Positions 8,788-21,136 of a DNA stretch of 64,000 bases are shown in pieces. The stretch is from Perkinsus olseni (taxonomy: Eukaryota > Perkinsozoa > Perkinsida > Perkinsidae). The notes under the pieces were generated by a model that worked only from the letters and a program-made list of their open reading frames with translations, searched no databases and was not told where the DNA came from. Position numbers and translations under genes: made by a program. Location of the stretch: positions 124,001-188,000 of the forward strand of contig JABANP010000013.1 in NCBI GenBank assembly GCA_013115135.1. Reading direction: 5' to 3'. Within the stretch, counting starts at the first letter, position 1. The number at the start of each line of letters is the position of its first letter.

Positions 8788-11700
8788 TTAGGATTGATTG
8801 TTGCTGTTGTTGTCTGCGACCCTTGTGGCGTGGAAAGCCACGAAACTGAGGGCGTCCGCTGATAAAGTAATCTCATCATCAAGTGATACGGTGGCGAATT
8901 GAGGAGGCAATTGAGGAGTGTCGAAGAGGGACGTCAGTCGCCACGACGAATTGCCGCTGATACCCCACATGTGTCCTGAAGGGCCACTAGGATGACGAGG
9001 GATGTACTCCTCACTCACTCAGGGACGCTCGGGCCTTTCTCGAGAAAGTCCCTGGATTCCGCATTCCGAACACTCCATCGGTGTCGTTGCTTGTAGCCCA
9101 GCCATATCTAATGACACGATCTTGGCGTGCATGAAGCAAGCGTTGAACGCTCACAGCTGCCCTCGCTCTGGGTCACCGCCGATCCACTGAACTTGGCGGA
9201 GAATTGATTGGAACTTGCCATGGAAGCGAACACCATCTGCTAGGATCTTCCAGTGTTCTTTAGTGAGCTCTTCCGGTTGAATGTACCTGACGATGAGACT
9301 CGGGCCGTGCAAACGTGATCGTAGAATCGACTTTTCCCGAGTCCCGGGAGAAGGCAGCTGACCTCTTACAACTCCTGCAGGCCCACTCCACTGAAGAAGT
9401 ACGTTAAAACTTCCGTTTTGAAGGACTTGATGTCTGCTATGCTGTCCTGTAACAACTGAGGAAGGGGCCAATCTACTCAAGTGGTAGTGCCTTCGAGGCC
9501 TACATATCCCGCCTCATTAGCCCGGCTCTGTAGTATCCCATGCAGCATGAGATTCGCTATGGGCATGAGCAGCCCACGCTGGACTACATTTTGGTAGACC
9601 TGCGGACCGGCCATCGACTGAAGCAGAGTACGATGTGGATACGGAAGCATCTCGCTCGGTGATGTGCATATCCCGTCTGTTGCCCCATCCAGCCAGTCCT
9701 ACATCATAGCCGTCTTTCCAAATACCTGACGAGTTGAACAGCATATCAATTTTGTCCAGGAATGCCGTTCCTACTGTCGCCATAGATCAGCCAATAAGGG
9801 CTGGGCCACGTCCCTATGGTAAGGTTAATCCACACGATGCTGCCCTTGCCCCGTCGCCGTATGTCGAGGATCTAACGAGCACTGCTACTACTACGACCAA
9901 CGTCGTGGAAGTCCGCCCCACTCACCAGTTTGAAGAGAGAGTCCACCTCCCCGGCGTACTTGTCCGCACCTTTGCTGAACTGCCCTCCGGCGATCCCGTC
10001 GAATTTGAAAAATACTACCTGAAGGTGATGGCATATCCTCGACCGAAGGCAGGAGACCTACGTTGTCATTCTCGACGAACATCAAGGCTTGGTCGGAGAA
10101 TACCTGAAATGATCAACACCAATCGACGAAGCTTCAATGGTATGATGAGACCTCGGAATACGGAGAACCCCGGCACATCGGGACACGGTCATGAAAGCGT
10201 TGGTACGGCTCTCAAAGGAATCCTGCAGACCATTCGCGATTAATCTCTCTCACTTGAACGCTCTTGTCTCGTAGGCAATATACATCGAAGCCCTACTTAT
10301 TGTGTGAGGTCTAAGGATGGTTCACGTAACGTCGCGCAAATATTCCATCCTCATTGGCGTAGGGAGTCGTGCAGACTAAGGTGGCTATTCCGTTGTGAAA
10401 CGGAGGGTCTACGAGGTTTTAACGTGGGGATACCACTTTCGGTTTGCAGGGAAAATACACCAACTTGGTGGTAATGAACTGGCTGGTGAAAGTTCATGAC
10501 AGGCAACCGAAAGGGAAGTGGGCGTCTGAATCGGGTGCTGTAAGGTCTCGCTCAAGCAGTAGTGCAGTTGAACTTCTATGGTGAAGCTGTTCCACCTTTG
10601 AATATTTCTTTCCAGCTAAAGTGAAGGTCCTCCTTTCCATATCAACTTCATATCCCATCTTCAACCCGTGTAGGACCCTCCTTCGAGATGCTTCCTGGTA
10701 TCTTAACACGATAACATCTTTCATCAAGCTCGCCCGGCCCATAGCTGGATTGGGGGCCATTACTAAATATGAACAACAAATAAGACCAAATCGCACTTTT
10801 AGATGTGCCCCAATTAGCCACATTGGGGGCGGTGAGCGGCGGTCAAGTACTAGCAGTCCATGGACCGGTGGCGAACAAATCCTGCGGCCTCCTCGGGGAA
10901 GCCGTTAACGGTTCTGTACCCTTCGCCGAGGAATACTCATGGACGATTACCCGCCGAAGGGCGACATCCAAACGCCAAGCTTGACGTTATGCTCTTCCTG
11001 AGCCTTCTTCGCCACTTTGCTGAGATCCCCACTCGGGAAGGCTTTCTTGTCAACTCCCCAGAGGGTATCCCAGTCATCCCATCCGTCGTCCAAGAGTACC
11101 CCATCCAGGTGAACCTGATGGACCGTCATGGGGATGCATAAGGTGGAAGAGTAGTCCCGCGGAAAGCCGATGCTCCCTTGCCGTTTGGGTGATTGATGTA
11201 GCCTCGACCCCAACCCACCCCCTCCTCCTCGAGAGCTGTCGCTATGGCACTGATTCGCTGATTGACGTTATCCTCAGTGAACTTCTTAGAGTATTCACAG
11301 TAGGGGTCGCGTCCACCCACCTCCGCGTCGATGCATGGTCTATACCGAAGGTCATACCTGATGGGATGCAGTCGATCACTTCCAGGAGCTAGAGGGCGGC
11401 ATACCAGGTGTTGTAGTGCAGCCAGGAATGGAAAGGGGACGCTCGTATCATCTCAATGTAGTCCGAGAAAGTCCGGAATAGCGAGGATGGCCCCCGGGAG
11501 GGATCGAACCTGAGCAGAATAGTTTCCGTGGGTTAGTGGTTGAGCGAATAAGCCTCCTCCTACTTCCCCACGGCGGCCGAGTATCCGAAGTCGGATATGG
11601 GATGCAGTATGAAACCGGCAGCACGCCGCGACCCCTCCTCGACCACGTTCTTCGCCCGAGGATGCTCAAGCCCGCAGAATAACGATCGTTCAGGGATGAC

Positions 11701-12787
11701 AACCTGAAGATGTGGCCGTTAGGGAATCGCAAGATAGCAAGATTCTCTAGACCTACTGGGCTTCCATCCACCACTCCGGCTCTGTAGGGTTGGTCTCCCT
11801 CCTCTGAACTCTTCCCCTCACCGAGGGGCACGTCCAAGAGCAGCAACGAGCGCATCTCCAATGGGACCTCCGATGTGACCCGGGCTGCCACTCCTGACGC
11901 AAGCCGCCATCACGAGAATGATTCTTGCGAATCACAGAAGCCGGCCTGGAAGGGCTTATACCATAAATGCTTACTAGCAACCGGCGTCGTCACGATATCG
12001 GCCGGCGCATCTCTCATAGTAACCATGCCTGCCCATCGCACCATAAAGGATACTCCATCTTCGCTACAGGTGCATTCAAAATCTAGTCGGAGTTTGTCCT
12101 CATCCCAGCCTCTCCCCTCCAAGGTGAGGACCCCGACGTCATCGGCTGCCCTCAGCCGACACACCTCTGGGTAGGCCTTGCCTGATCCAACAGGCAAGCG
12201 TCATCTCATGTTAGACGCGCACCATTCATGTACTGATATTCTTGCGAGAAAATAGCGGCGATCAATTTCGGGCAAAATTGTCTTCACCCTCGAGTTCTTC
12301 TCTCTCATAAAGACGATACGTCTGCCGAAGCCTCGGCCGTCTTTACTGTCACTCTTCCGTTATACGATGCCGAGATCTACCACAACTGAGCAATGACTCC
12401 TAACTACAGTCATTGGGAATGCTATTCATGAAATCATTCCCACCGGCCAACCTGCCACTACTGCGGGGATCCTCCCGACCTACATCCCCGAGCCGTCTCG
12501 ATGTAGAACAACGGCCCCAAATCTACGATATCCCTCCCACCACCGGTATCGAAGGTTGCCCGCACTCGAAAGGTTTTGCCTGCCTGCAGCACTTCCAAAG
12601 ATACTCGATCGCCGTGGATCCGCATATTGGCCCTCCCTTCCCGTATTGGGCCCGACTGCGGTGGGTCGCGGTGTGCGCCATCAAGGTTCCCTCCCATTCC
12701 AGCATGGACGACATCGACTGCGGCCGGCCGTCTGAGCTCCTCCCGAGCTGGGAGAACTATCATAGCAAGATAGAGGTACCTGACCAT
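8788..12787 (-). CDS. Alpha-galactosidase-like glycoside hydrolase (multi-exon)
   Basis: A long minus-strand gene from ATG at 12787 (MVRYLYLAMIVL, possible signal segment) to TAA at 8788, broken by many short introns. Recognisable blocks in order: beta-rich N-terminal domain (LEVLQAGKTFRVRATFDTGGGRD; YKPFQAGFCDSQESFS); FRTFSDYIEMIR...HYNTWY (11,400-11,500); HLDGVLLDDGWDDWDTLWG...KLGVWMSPFGG (10,950-11,130); RRTFTLAGKKYSK (10,630); SSGIWKDGYDVGLAGWGNRRDMHITERD (9,700); PEELTKEHWKILADGVRF...WIGGDP (9,150-9,300). These blocks occur in order in bacterial GH36-like alpha-galactosidases, often from Planctomycetes or Verrucomicrobia. A secreted or lysosomal enzyme trimming galactosides is likely. 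I could not locate both catalytic Asp residues, so substrate is inferred. Exon borders are approximate. Confidence 0.62.
9478..9491 (+). repeat. A-box-like CAAGTGGTAG block, antisense in a glycosidase gene region
   Basis: CAAGTGGTAGTGCCTTCGAGG looks like a tRNA D-arm. A matching CAAGTGGTAGGGCGGACGAC occurs at 39311 in another intron, also antisense to its host gene. Confidence 0.4.
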
Positions 12788-13410
12788 CTGCCTGTATGAC
12801 GTATTCCTCGCGGCTAATTCATCAGATTGGTCGGTGTCGGGCGTTCAGGGACGTTTCACGGCAAGATTACTGAGGCAGTACCGACTATTGATCGAAGTTC
12901 CTGGGTTTCGCGGCCGTTAATGGCTAAGCGCTCCAAAAGAACTCATTAATGGTAGTAGCAACAGTATCGCTCCAGGCCCACCCCGCCTCGGACTAGATTC
13001 CATAACGGAGGGCAACCCGATGCAGAGTAACTCACCATAGGACAACACACGAGAGGAGTGCAGCAAGCACTCGATTCCGGAAGGTCTTCAACCCCGAGGT
13101 TAGAGGAGAGCGATGATGGCATGAGGCATGATCAACCATCGGAATGAAGCTGACAAGGATCATCCCAGTTATTGTAAAATCGGGGCAGCTATCATCTCCC
13201 CGAAAACTGGGGGGAGTTCATGCGAGGTTGAGAGTGATGAAGATGATGGTGATGTCCGGCAAGCGTATATTGAACCATCACGATCCTGACTGTACTCTCT
13301 CGAACCTGGATAACATGTGGGAAGAAGAAGCTGCACTATGATGACTGGCGATGGTCGTTCGGTGAAAAGAGACGCCGACTCTCTGCACGCATGCACAAAG
13401 TTGTCTTCTG
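12788..13410. other. Intergenic region upstream of the glycosidase
   Basis: Presumed promoter side of the minus-strand glycosidase. Overlapping short frames on both strands at 13,144-13,400 show no recognisable protein character. Confidence 0.35.
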
Positions 13411-13742
13411 GTGCGGAGTGCGGGCGCGGATTTGACCGAGGACGAGGGAAGGCTCTCCATTGGAGTGTGCGAAAATGATATGCAACAACATTGGAATGAA
13501 GGTCTCATGAGAACGGCAGGGAGCTTCAACTACTCAGGGTGGAGGGAACTAAACTCAGCAAAGCATTCAAGTACAACCACCTCACGATCTACGCGGTTAT
13601 TGAGCTTCAGTCACCTCCCCACTCGATTTACCAGATGAACGTCACAGACGCGAGTAGTGACACAAGAGTGATGGCAGCCTGTTATCACCCATCGGTGTTG
13701 AACGCAACTCACGGTGATGATCAGTTAGCTAATCGACGCTGA
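13411..13742 (+). CDS. Possible small hypothetical gene, two exons
   Basis: A plus-strand frame ending GLMRTAGSFNYSG can splice at a ...CAACTACTCAG acceptor near 13,540 into a frame reading TKLSKAFKYNHLTIYAVIELQSP and ending at TGA 13740-13742. The second part has plausible protein composition with alternating strands. No family is recognised and no start is certain. It could be a 3' exon of a longer gene or a chance frame. Confidence 0.2.
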
Positions 13743-15239
13743 GAAGTATCCACGGCGCTGTAGCCTATGGACTGTAGGTAGGAAGAATATCAGACTGATA
13801 TTATCAGTATATTTTCACTTTTGTCACAGCTACGCTATTAGTCCATTGCTGCAACGGCCACCATTGCAATTGTGTAGCATCAGGGCAGAGTTCTTTGGTT
13901 TCGTGATTCACGAAACGTGATGAAACTTCCATCATGCAATGAGCATCTGGTCTCATTTTGCGCTTTTCACTCTCGGGCATGCGTAGGCTTTCTAGATTAC
14001 GCTTCTAGATATCCTTCCGTCCGAAATTCGGGCTGCAAACCCCCATCGCGACCTATTCGGTCACTCTTTAAACTAAAGCGTTGACGAGTAATAGTTGTCA
14101 CTACGGCACATGCACTATGACTCAGTACAGTGTGGCTATTCAAGACGGGGATCAAAGACAGGTAAATTGGACTCGAGGGAAGCTGAGCAATAATGTGATC
14201 TACAGCTTACGAAGCTGAGCTTAGTGTAGCACGTATACTCGTGGACGCGAGTGCAAGGCGCAGTATGATATGAAATACTGGTAGCTAGTGAGCAGTATGT
14301 TACCTATCCACTACTAGAGAAACCCAACGACAATCGAAGAGTAGCCTAGCAGGCAAAAGAGATCTACGAGAATGATTCGGTGACTGAGCACCAGTAGCAG
14401 AGGTAACAACTTCACACAATTTCAATGACTGTGCGTGAGAAGAACCGTTAAGTCCAACCTAATCTTCCCCGAGGACCGACCTCCCATCATCAGAAGATTG
14501 CCCTGCGAGGGCCCGAAAGCCTCCAATCATCACAAAAGCCAGCGCCTCGAGCTGCACGTATGCACATAGCTCGGCAGCAATCCAGGCCAAAAGTGGGCCG
14601 AGGTTCATGCAGGCGAAGCGAAGCCAGTTTCGCGTAGGGTGCAACTTGCAGGCGCAGCAAGTAGAGATGGTTATCAGTATACATGTATGCACAGTCTATA
14701 CATCTATGTAGTACGCACAGGTGCCACCTTAGTGCTGGTGTCTCGGCAGCCGCTGCAGTCCAACGCAGGTGTCGCTTCAGCGCTCAAATTCGAATATGAA
14801 CTGCTAAAATGACATTGCTGTTACTTTGCAGCAGTTTTCGATATTCAGCGGCACGCCCAGCAGCTTGGCCCCGGCCACGAGATTTCAAGTATTGCTTCAT
14901 CGAGGCACATCGTCTTAGCCTTTCCTGTGCTACCAGTAACGCTGCGCACTGTAGTCCAAGGCGACAAGCGTCCCCGCCCAGCAGACAGCACGCGGGCCCT
15001 CGATCGAATAATCTTTAGTTTTTCCTCAGCTATTAAGCGTGCTTAGTAGCATAGGATTGACTCACTTCTATCGAGTACGCGAATATTGGAAGGCTAGGTA
15101 TAACGGTTCTTAATGGCTTCGGGTCGTAGTAACCTCTGTCCCTACCGCAGCATACTACTGCTCACTTGTATTGTACATGTGGTACTGCCTCTCAACGACG
15201 ACAATACGCTCGCTCTCGCCGCTTACCCCGCCGACTGCT
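13743..15239. other. About 1.5 kb with no supported gene
   Basis: No long or protein-like frame, tRNA or strong repeat was found. The short minus-strand frames at 14,459-14,692 overlap in two frames and are probably chance. Confidence 0.45.
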
Positions 15240-15834
15240 ATGGCTGAAGGAGCAACATCCGAAGTTAGCACTAACATGTTCATCAAGAAGGGTACCTGTC
15301 TCTACTCCTTCAAGAATCGTGACAGTAACGGAGAAATAATCGAAAGCACTGGTGTGCGAGTCGAAGGTAACTCGAAGAACTTCATTGGACATACTTTGAC
15401 GCTGCAGTTGAGCATACACGATAATCACTTGAGTGTGGAGACTAATGGGTCGGCTTTCTTGTTCTCTACCTTCGAACACGTTCCGTTCGTATGGAGGTTT
15501 CGTGTCCCTGACGGGCACGCTAAGATATGGCAGAGATTACATGACCCCATCCGCTTCAATGTGTCATCATTCATCTTGAAAAATGCTGAAGATGGTGCTT
15601 CTGCCGCCACCGGGTGGCACATGCTCGAAGGCGTCGCCTCTGCTTTCACATTCAGCCTCTACGGTAATTCGCTGGGCCGTTCCTTCGTTGAAAGGCGATG
15701 AATCCTTCGAGGCAACGGAGAGTTTGAAGATCCATTCGGTGGAAGGAGGCTGGTATTTCGACATGTCTCTCAAACTGAGTGACGCTCAGGGGGCTACTTA
15801 CTGGACGCTTGCTAATGGTCTATTGTATACTTGA
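15240..15834 (+). CDS. Hypothetical beta-rich protein, two exons
   Basis: Join 15240-15594 and 15656-15834 gives 177 residues from ATG (MAEGATSEVS) to TGA. The 61-nt intron starts GTGCTTC and ends CATTCAG, and the frame closes exactly (EDA-STVIRWAVPSLKG). The composition alternates hydrophobic and polar residues (HTLTLQLSIHDNHLSVETNG, FVWRFRVPDGHAKIW), suggesting a beta-sandwich. No family recognised. An upstream in-frame Met at 15171 would add a hydrophobic, Ser/Thr-rich leader, so a signal peptide is possible. Confidence 0.5.
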
Positions 15835-17397
15835 GCTTTGGACCAGCTTGAGGGCTGTGTTCCAACAAACTAAGCAATTCTGACGTTCTCAGAGAACATG
15901 TTGAATGAGCCATGCTCTTGTATCGAGGATGTTGATCTTGTTGATGGCGATGAGGTTGTTGCTGTACGTAGACTAGGTATAGTTCCAACTCGATCTTGAT
16001 CTACCTTATGATTCTCAGAATCAGATTCTGCATCGTCCATCATCTGTGCCATGCGAGTACAACAGATAGATTGGGGTGATTCCCTTTGTCGACCCTTCTT
16101 GTTGTCAACACTACCACAAGGTGCATCACCAAAGTGTTGGGTTGACTATGAGCCTCATAGTATGACAGCGACCAGCTCTCACAGTGAAGCCCCGACAAAC
16201 TCGCCTCGGCAGTATCAATTTAACTCCTGGGAGGACGGGACCCTATGCCCAAATATGGGACGGGCAGCAGAGAATAGTTGGTTGAAAGGGCAAGAACCTT
16301 GCACTCGAGAGCACATAGTCTATCCAGTCGAGTTGCAAAATCCAAAGTCGGCTGCCATTCCACAGCTGTACGGATACGCCGAGGTTTTATATGCTATTGG
16401 TGAGAGAGTTTTCGCTAGTGTGATAACTACCACTCTCCAGTTAAGCCTGATGGGATACCATAGCTAGTTTCTGTCTAGCAGGGGACACGTAATATCTTCT
16501 ACCTACCACTGGGGTCTCAAAACGTCATTCCGGATCGGACTTACCAATCAACTCTCGAATGATTTTGGACGAATGGGTAGCGTCTGGGATTTTCCTCACA
16601 GTATCCGTAGATCCCCGGACCGACTGGGCAAACATATCCTCACTTTTCCTAGAAGAGATCCTCAAGGTGATGCTATATCCTACTCCTGTTAGTTCAGAGC
16701 CTTACCTTCGGGATTCAGCAACTGCCATGACAGAGCCGTTCCCGTTTAGTTTCGCGTTGTATCGCTCCGTTGGCCGTCGTTCACGTGCGGCCAGATGCTG
16801 CGCCATCACCCTGCAGCATCTAATCAAGCGGACCACGCGACGCGACCCGTGTGTTGCCGGCTCAGCCCTGATACGGCATCGCTGATACCTTCTTGATTAG
16901 CGGAAAGCACCTTCCACAATAAATTGAACCACAACATAGACACCTTCCACAAGATATCGACTAGCAAATCGTAGATACCCAAATCGCGAGTTCCAACCCA
17001 GCTGATTCAACTCTTTCGGACTCGGATGAAACTTGATTGATCCCTGGAGTCTCACCTCCTTGCTTAAAGACCCTTTCCGCTGGGAAGATCCCGATTGAAG
17101 CCCGCTCTGGCGGCGTCCCAGGGAAGGAAAGTTACATTATGTAACTGACAGAGAGCAATTGCAAGTGTGCCACCCGGCCCAGTAGGCAGTGTCCATGTGA
17201 AGCGCATGATACGGTTCTTCAGCGATCATCGGACTGTGATTCAAAGTGCCCGATGCGGCACTGCGATGACGGATCCAAATACCTGGCCACTTGAATCGGT
17301 ATTCAACACAATACAATGCACGATCAATAGAGCACTTTACACTGACAAATCACTGACTAATTAGAACTAAAATATGCAGTGTGCGAGTATCGCTCCG
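15835..17397. other. 1.5 kb with uncertain exon-like frames
   Basis: A possible exon at 15,895-15,970 (MLNEPCSCIEDVDLVDGDEVVA) can splice over GTACGTAGACTAGG...GATTCTCAG into NQILHRPSSVPCEYN. Frames at 16,200-16,470 and 16,559-16,885 look only weakly protein-like. I cannot assemble a gene. A decayed gene or unresolved exons are equally possible. Confidence 0.25.
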
Positions 17398-18369
17398 CTA
17401 TATCCTCTCCGATCGAGCAGGCGAGCGTCCAATATTGAGGATTCTATTCGTTGGAGTGACATCAGCATTGAAAGCGGATAGGTCTCTCGGGGTCCGACCG
17501 GTCTTATCCACAGGGATGCCTAAAGGCGGCAAATTGAGTTGCGTCTGAATAACCACTTGTCGGCCAAGGAGCGCCGTTTCATCAAAATTGAAGAGTGGAT
17601 GGTCGGAGATGCTCCCGTCACACACAGCTCTCAGGAGGAGGTACATCTGATAGAAGCACCAACCGGTGATGACCATAATGAGAGGGTCGAGCGAAACCAA
17701 CGATAATAGGAGAAAGAACAAACCGCAAAGGAGGGCCAACCAGACCATGACGAGCCCAGCATTCCTAGCGCTTCTGCAGAGACATCGATAGAACAGTTGG
17801 CCCGTCCAACAGGACGCATCCAGAGGGTAGACGGGTATCAAGAGGTTGATGCCAGCTATCCACAAATTCAAGGCGGCAGCCCAGAAGCATAGGCCTTCCC
17901 AATCGGTGAGGTTGATCTCAATGTCATTGTCCTCGTCATCGAAATCCCACTCTTTGAAACTAGCTCCGCCTGCTAGAAACCATAGACCGAAGAGGATCCC
18001 GTTGACCATAGGGCCGGCAAGGGTGACGATGAGCTTGTTACGAATGGTTCGATCATACCAAGATACAGCAAGGCCACCGAGAGGCCACAGGAGGACTTCA
18101 TCTGTGTGACCCCCAACCAGGCGTGCTGCAGCTACATGGCCCATCTCGTGCAGGAAGACGGTGACCAGGAGGATGGCGACGCTGACGATGCCAAAACCAG
18201 AAAGGTAGAGCACGATCTGGACGACGGCATAGAAGATGATAGTGGGGTGAAGGCGTATCTTAGGTAGAAGTCTGTTGCCCTTGTAGATGGTAAGAGAATA
18301 ATCATTGCCGTCCCTTTCTGCTTGACCATGGCCAGCTACAGAGAGGTTCCGTTGTGTAAGAGCAGTCAT
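17398..18369 (-). CDS. M50 site-2-protease-like membrane metalloprotease
   Basis: Intron-free gene of 323 residues. HEMGH at residues 74-78 within a hydrophobic helix is the HExxH zinc site of M50 intramembrane proteases. A second membrane motif, NLLIPVYPLD, matches the family's NxxPxPxLDG element that supplies the third zinc ligand, but the Gly after Asp is replaced by Ala. Several other hydrophobic helices are visible (IIFYAVVQIVLYLSGFG, MVWLALLCGLFFLLLSLV). An acidic loop (FDDEDNDIEIN) lies between the motifs. No CBS or PDZ domain is seen. It resembles compact M50B-type enzymes that cleave membrane proteins. The substrate cannot be inferred. Confidence 0.85.
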   Translation of the reverse strand: MTALTQRNLSVAGHGQAERDGNDYSLTIYKGNRLLPKIRLHPTIIFYAVVQIVLYLSGFGIVSVAILLVTVFLHEMGHVAAARLVGGHTDEVLLWPLGGLAVSWYDRTIRNKLIVTLAGPMVNGILFGLWFLAGGASFKEWDFDDEDNDIEINLTDWEGLCFWAAALNLWIAGINLLIPVYPLDASCWTGQLFYRCLCRSARNAGLVMVWLALLCGLFFLLLSLVSLDPLIMVITGWCFYQMYLLLRAVCDGSISDHPLFNFDETALLGRQVVIQTQLNLPPLGIPVDKTGRTPRDLSAFNADVTPTNRILNIGRSPARSERI

Positions 18370-19800
18370 TATGAAGTCAAGTTACTAACAATCAAAACCA
18401 CAACCCTCTCTCATACTTCGTTCCGACTCAGCGCGGTTAGCCACTGGACTTAAATGTGTACCGATCCATCCGGCAACTATCTTCCGTGCTTAGGGTTCCA
18501 TACCATTACACGTTATGAAGAACAAGCCCGTCACAAGAAACCGTTTCGAACGAAGAAGATGGGCGAGCGAAGAGTTCAGCTCCTCTCTTCGAAAGGCCAA
18601 GTAATATCTCAGTATATCCCATATCTCAGTATCTTTCCTTCTAGGCAATACTGAACCCGAACTGAAGACTACTTACTACAACACTCAGCAATCAACGCAC
18701 GAGCGTCCCAATAATACGAGTAGGTTGATGATACTGCTAGGCAGTGGGCGCTCCGCGGAACATTGGTGGGCCAGAGCTCCAGCCGTCAACGCCTCACAAT
18801 CAATGCTGGATAGAGAAGAACGGAGGGAAGGGGCATAAGTTTCGGTATTGAACTTCGAGCGACGGGAGTCCATATACCAGCCGTACTAGACGCCACCGCT
18901 GGCTGATGCAACGCCTCCATCGATTGCGGTATTGCCGAATCGGCAATGCCGATCGCTAGTGAAGTGGCGCTACATCACGAAACCCAAAGGCAATCTGCCA
19001 GCACTCAAGCCCCGCATTTTATGCCGTCTTAGAAGAAGGAAACGAGACCAGTTACTCGAGCATGCATGGTCGGCCACCATTGGTCGCAAAGACGGTGCAT
19101 TTCTCCACATGATAACAGCACCGCCGCCTTGTTGTAGGCTGCCTGCTGCATAAGGCCAACATAGAGCGAGACGAAGAGAGAATGGATCAACTGGTTAACG
19201 TTCCCTCTATCTCGTGTAGCATGGAGACATGTGGGGCACGACCGACGCGCGGTAGATGCGCCTTGAAGGGAAGAAAGAGTCTGCAACAGACCGGCCTGCA
19301 TTCACTCCTGAGTCGGCACTGTTTGGAGGGTGATTGTTGCTAGAAGGCGTTACGTGAGATGATGAAACGCCATACCCGGACAGGACCACTGTCTCCCGGG
19401 AGACAGCCGCTAGCTGTCGTACGAGTGCACCCACATTTTTCGGTGGACCTCCTCACTAGTGTTCAGGGGAACTTTGATCTGCATGAAGACTCTCGGACGG
19501 GTACAACTGCTGATTCTATCCGCTCGCGCACATCCTCTCGCGAAGTGGTGCATCTGTAGCCGATGCCCTCTAGATACCATCTAGTGGCTGAACTCTAATC
19601 ACTTCCGTTTCGTGAATCATAACTCGACCCGCCTTTATTCAAGGGCAGCCCGTCGTACTTCCTGACGTAATCCGACTCGAGTTCATCGATGGCTTCCGTC
19701 AATGCATCATCATATCGGCTTCCCGACTGGCGAATACGCCCCTCTTCGAGTTACCTTCACCAACTGTCGTCCCCTCTCAGTTCAGACGTTAGCAATCATT
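18370..19800. other. 1.4 kb with no supported gene
   Basis: This includes the 5' side of the M50 gene and the 5' side of the small secreted gene. Short frames on both strands show no recognisable protein. Confidence 0.4.
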
Positions 19801-20224
19801 ATGGCAAGGTCTGCCCTATTCGGTCTGATGATACTATGTTGTGGTTGCTCCGTGGTCGCTGAGCCATCACCTCAGGGCAAATACGTATGCGACTTCTACC
19901 CTGTATCGGGAGCTCTCACTTTCCTAGCCAATAACACATTCAATATTGACATCCTCTTGCGTGGGTGTAAGATTTCCGTCAACGGTCTGCATCACTCGAA
20001 GCCTATCTTTGAGCGCGGCACTGAGGGGGTCTACTTCCTACCCTTCAGCCATAACCATACGAACCTTCCAAATGAAGTACAAGCTTGTCACAACAAGAAA
20101 AATAAAGATATCTGATTTTGCTATTCCCATCAAGTTCTTCTTTATCGTCAAGTACGACGAGAACTCCATCGTCACTGAATGGGGCCAGGAAGAGGGCATC
20201 TTCGACCACGAGGAGATGCTATAG
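19801..20224 (+). CDS. Small secreted protein, hypothetical
   Basis: The start ATG at 19801 opens a clear signal peptide (MARSALFGLMILCCGCSVVAEP). The following exon reads GKYVCDFYPVSGALTFLANN and so on. The frame changes after FERGTEG. A 49-nt intron (20029-20077, GTCTACTT...AATGAAG) restores YKLVTTRKIKISDF...VKYDENSIVTEWGQEEG and a stop at 20222-20224, giving 124 residues. Signal peptide, small size and Cys pairs suggest an exported or surface protein. No family recognised. The intron is inferred from the frame; a frameshift is the alternative. Confidence 0.5.
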
Positions 20225-21136
20225 TTTATCACGGCCAACATCCGTCGAGAGGTAGATGGTTATGAAATTCCTTGTATGCCATCGGCACCCTCGAGCTTTC
20301 CCATGATGAATGTCACACTGCATGGCGCCTATCATAGGAAGGTGATTCAGTCTTGATATTTCTATAGCGGGAGGAGCCGAGAATGGTTCTCTTCCCGCTA
20401 TTTTAGTATAACCCTTGTCTAGTAATGGTCGTCATAGTATGATGTTTACACAGTTCCACATACACGCTATGGCGTTCAGAGGACTTCTGATCACTATTGG
20501 CATACGGTTTTGACTGTGGGCTTTAACATTGAGGACTGATATTGATTTCATTCTAGAATATCAACCACGCTAGCCGAGTGATTCGCCACAAGTCGTCCTG
20601 ATCAGTTTACATTCAACTGATTCAGCGTGTTGTTTTCGATAAGATTTACCATTCACAGCTCATCGACGAAAAACGGTTGCCTCCGTCACAGCAAGAAGGC
20701 CCAATCCGCTGACGGGTATTGCGGAGAAGTATTCGTTATGACTGCCGATCTCGCAAGGATGATTTATAGCGGAGACGGGAGAAATTATGGTATTCCATCC
20801 ACATAAATATTTCATGACTTTCGTACACATACTATTATCGCTTAGTTTGTTCGTGTCGTCTAGCTTCAAGGTATACATTCATGGCTACCTATGTCAAGTT
20901 TACCAATATGTGATTACGGATACTAGTATGACTACAACACTTGAATATTCAGCAATATCAGTAGTAGCTATGAGCTTATCCTCAGAATGAATCGGATCCA
21001 ACGCCGATTGAAAGAACATAACAACAGCAGACTGACGTAGGAGACAGGTGAAGACACGAGACATAACAGTGTTAACAGAAACCAGTATAGCAAGCTTGAC
21101 CTCATTTATATCTTACTCGCGTGGAGCTCAGATGCT
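20225..21136. other. 0.9 kb AT-richer intergenic region
   Basis: Between the secreted protein and the convergent DUS3 stop. No gene or RNA was recognised. Confidence 0.4.

Noticed and set aside
11500..11510. Exact B-box GGTTCGATCCC on the minus strand in the glycosidase gene
   Set aside because: It directly follows a CTCAG acceptor and reads as exon (FDPSRGPSSLFRTFSDY), so it may be coding chance; not used as evidence for an intron-borne element.
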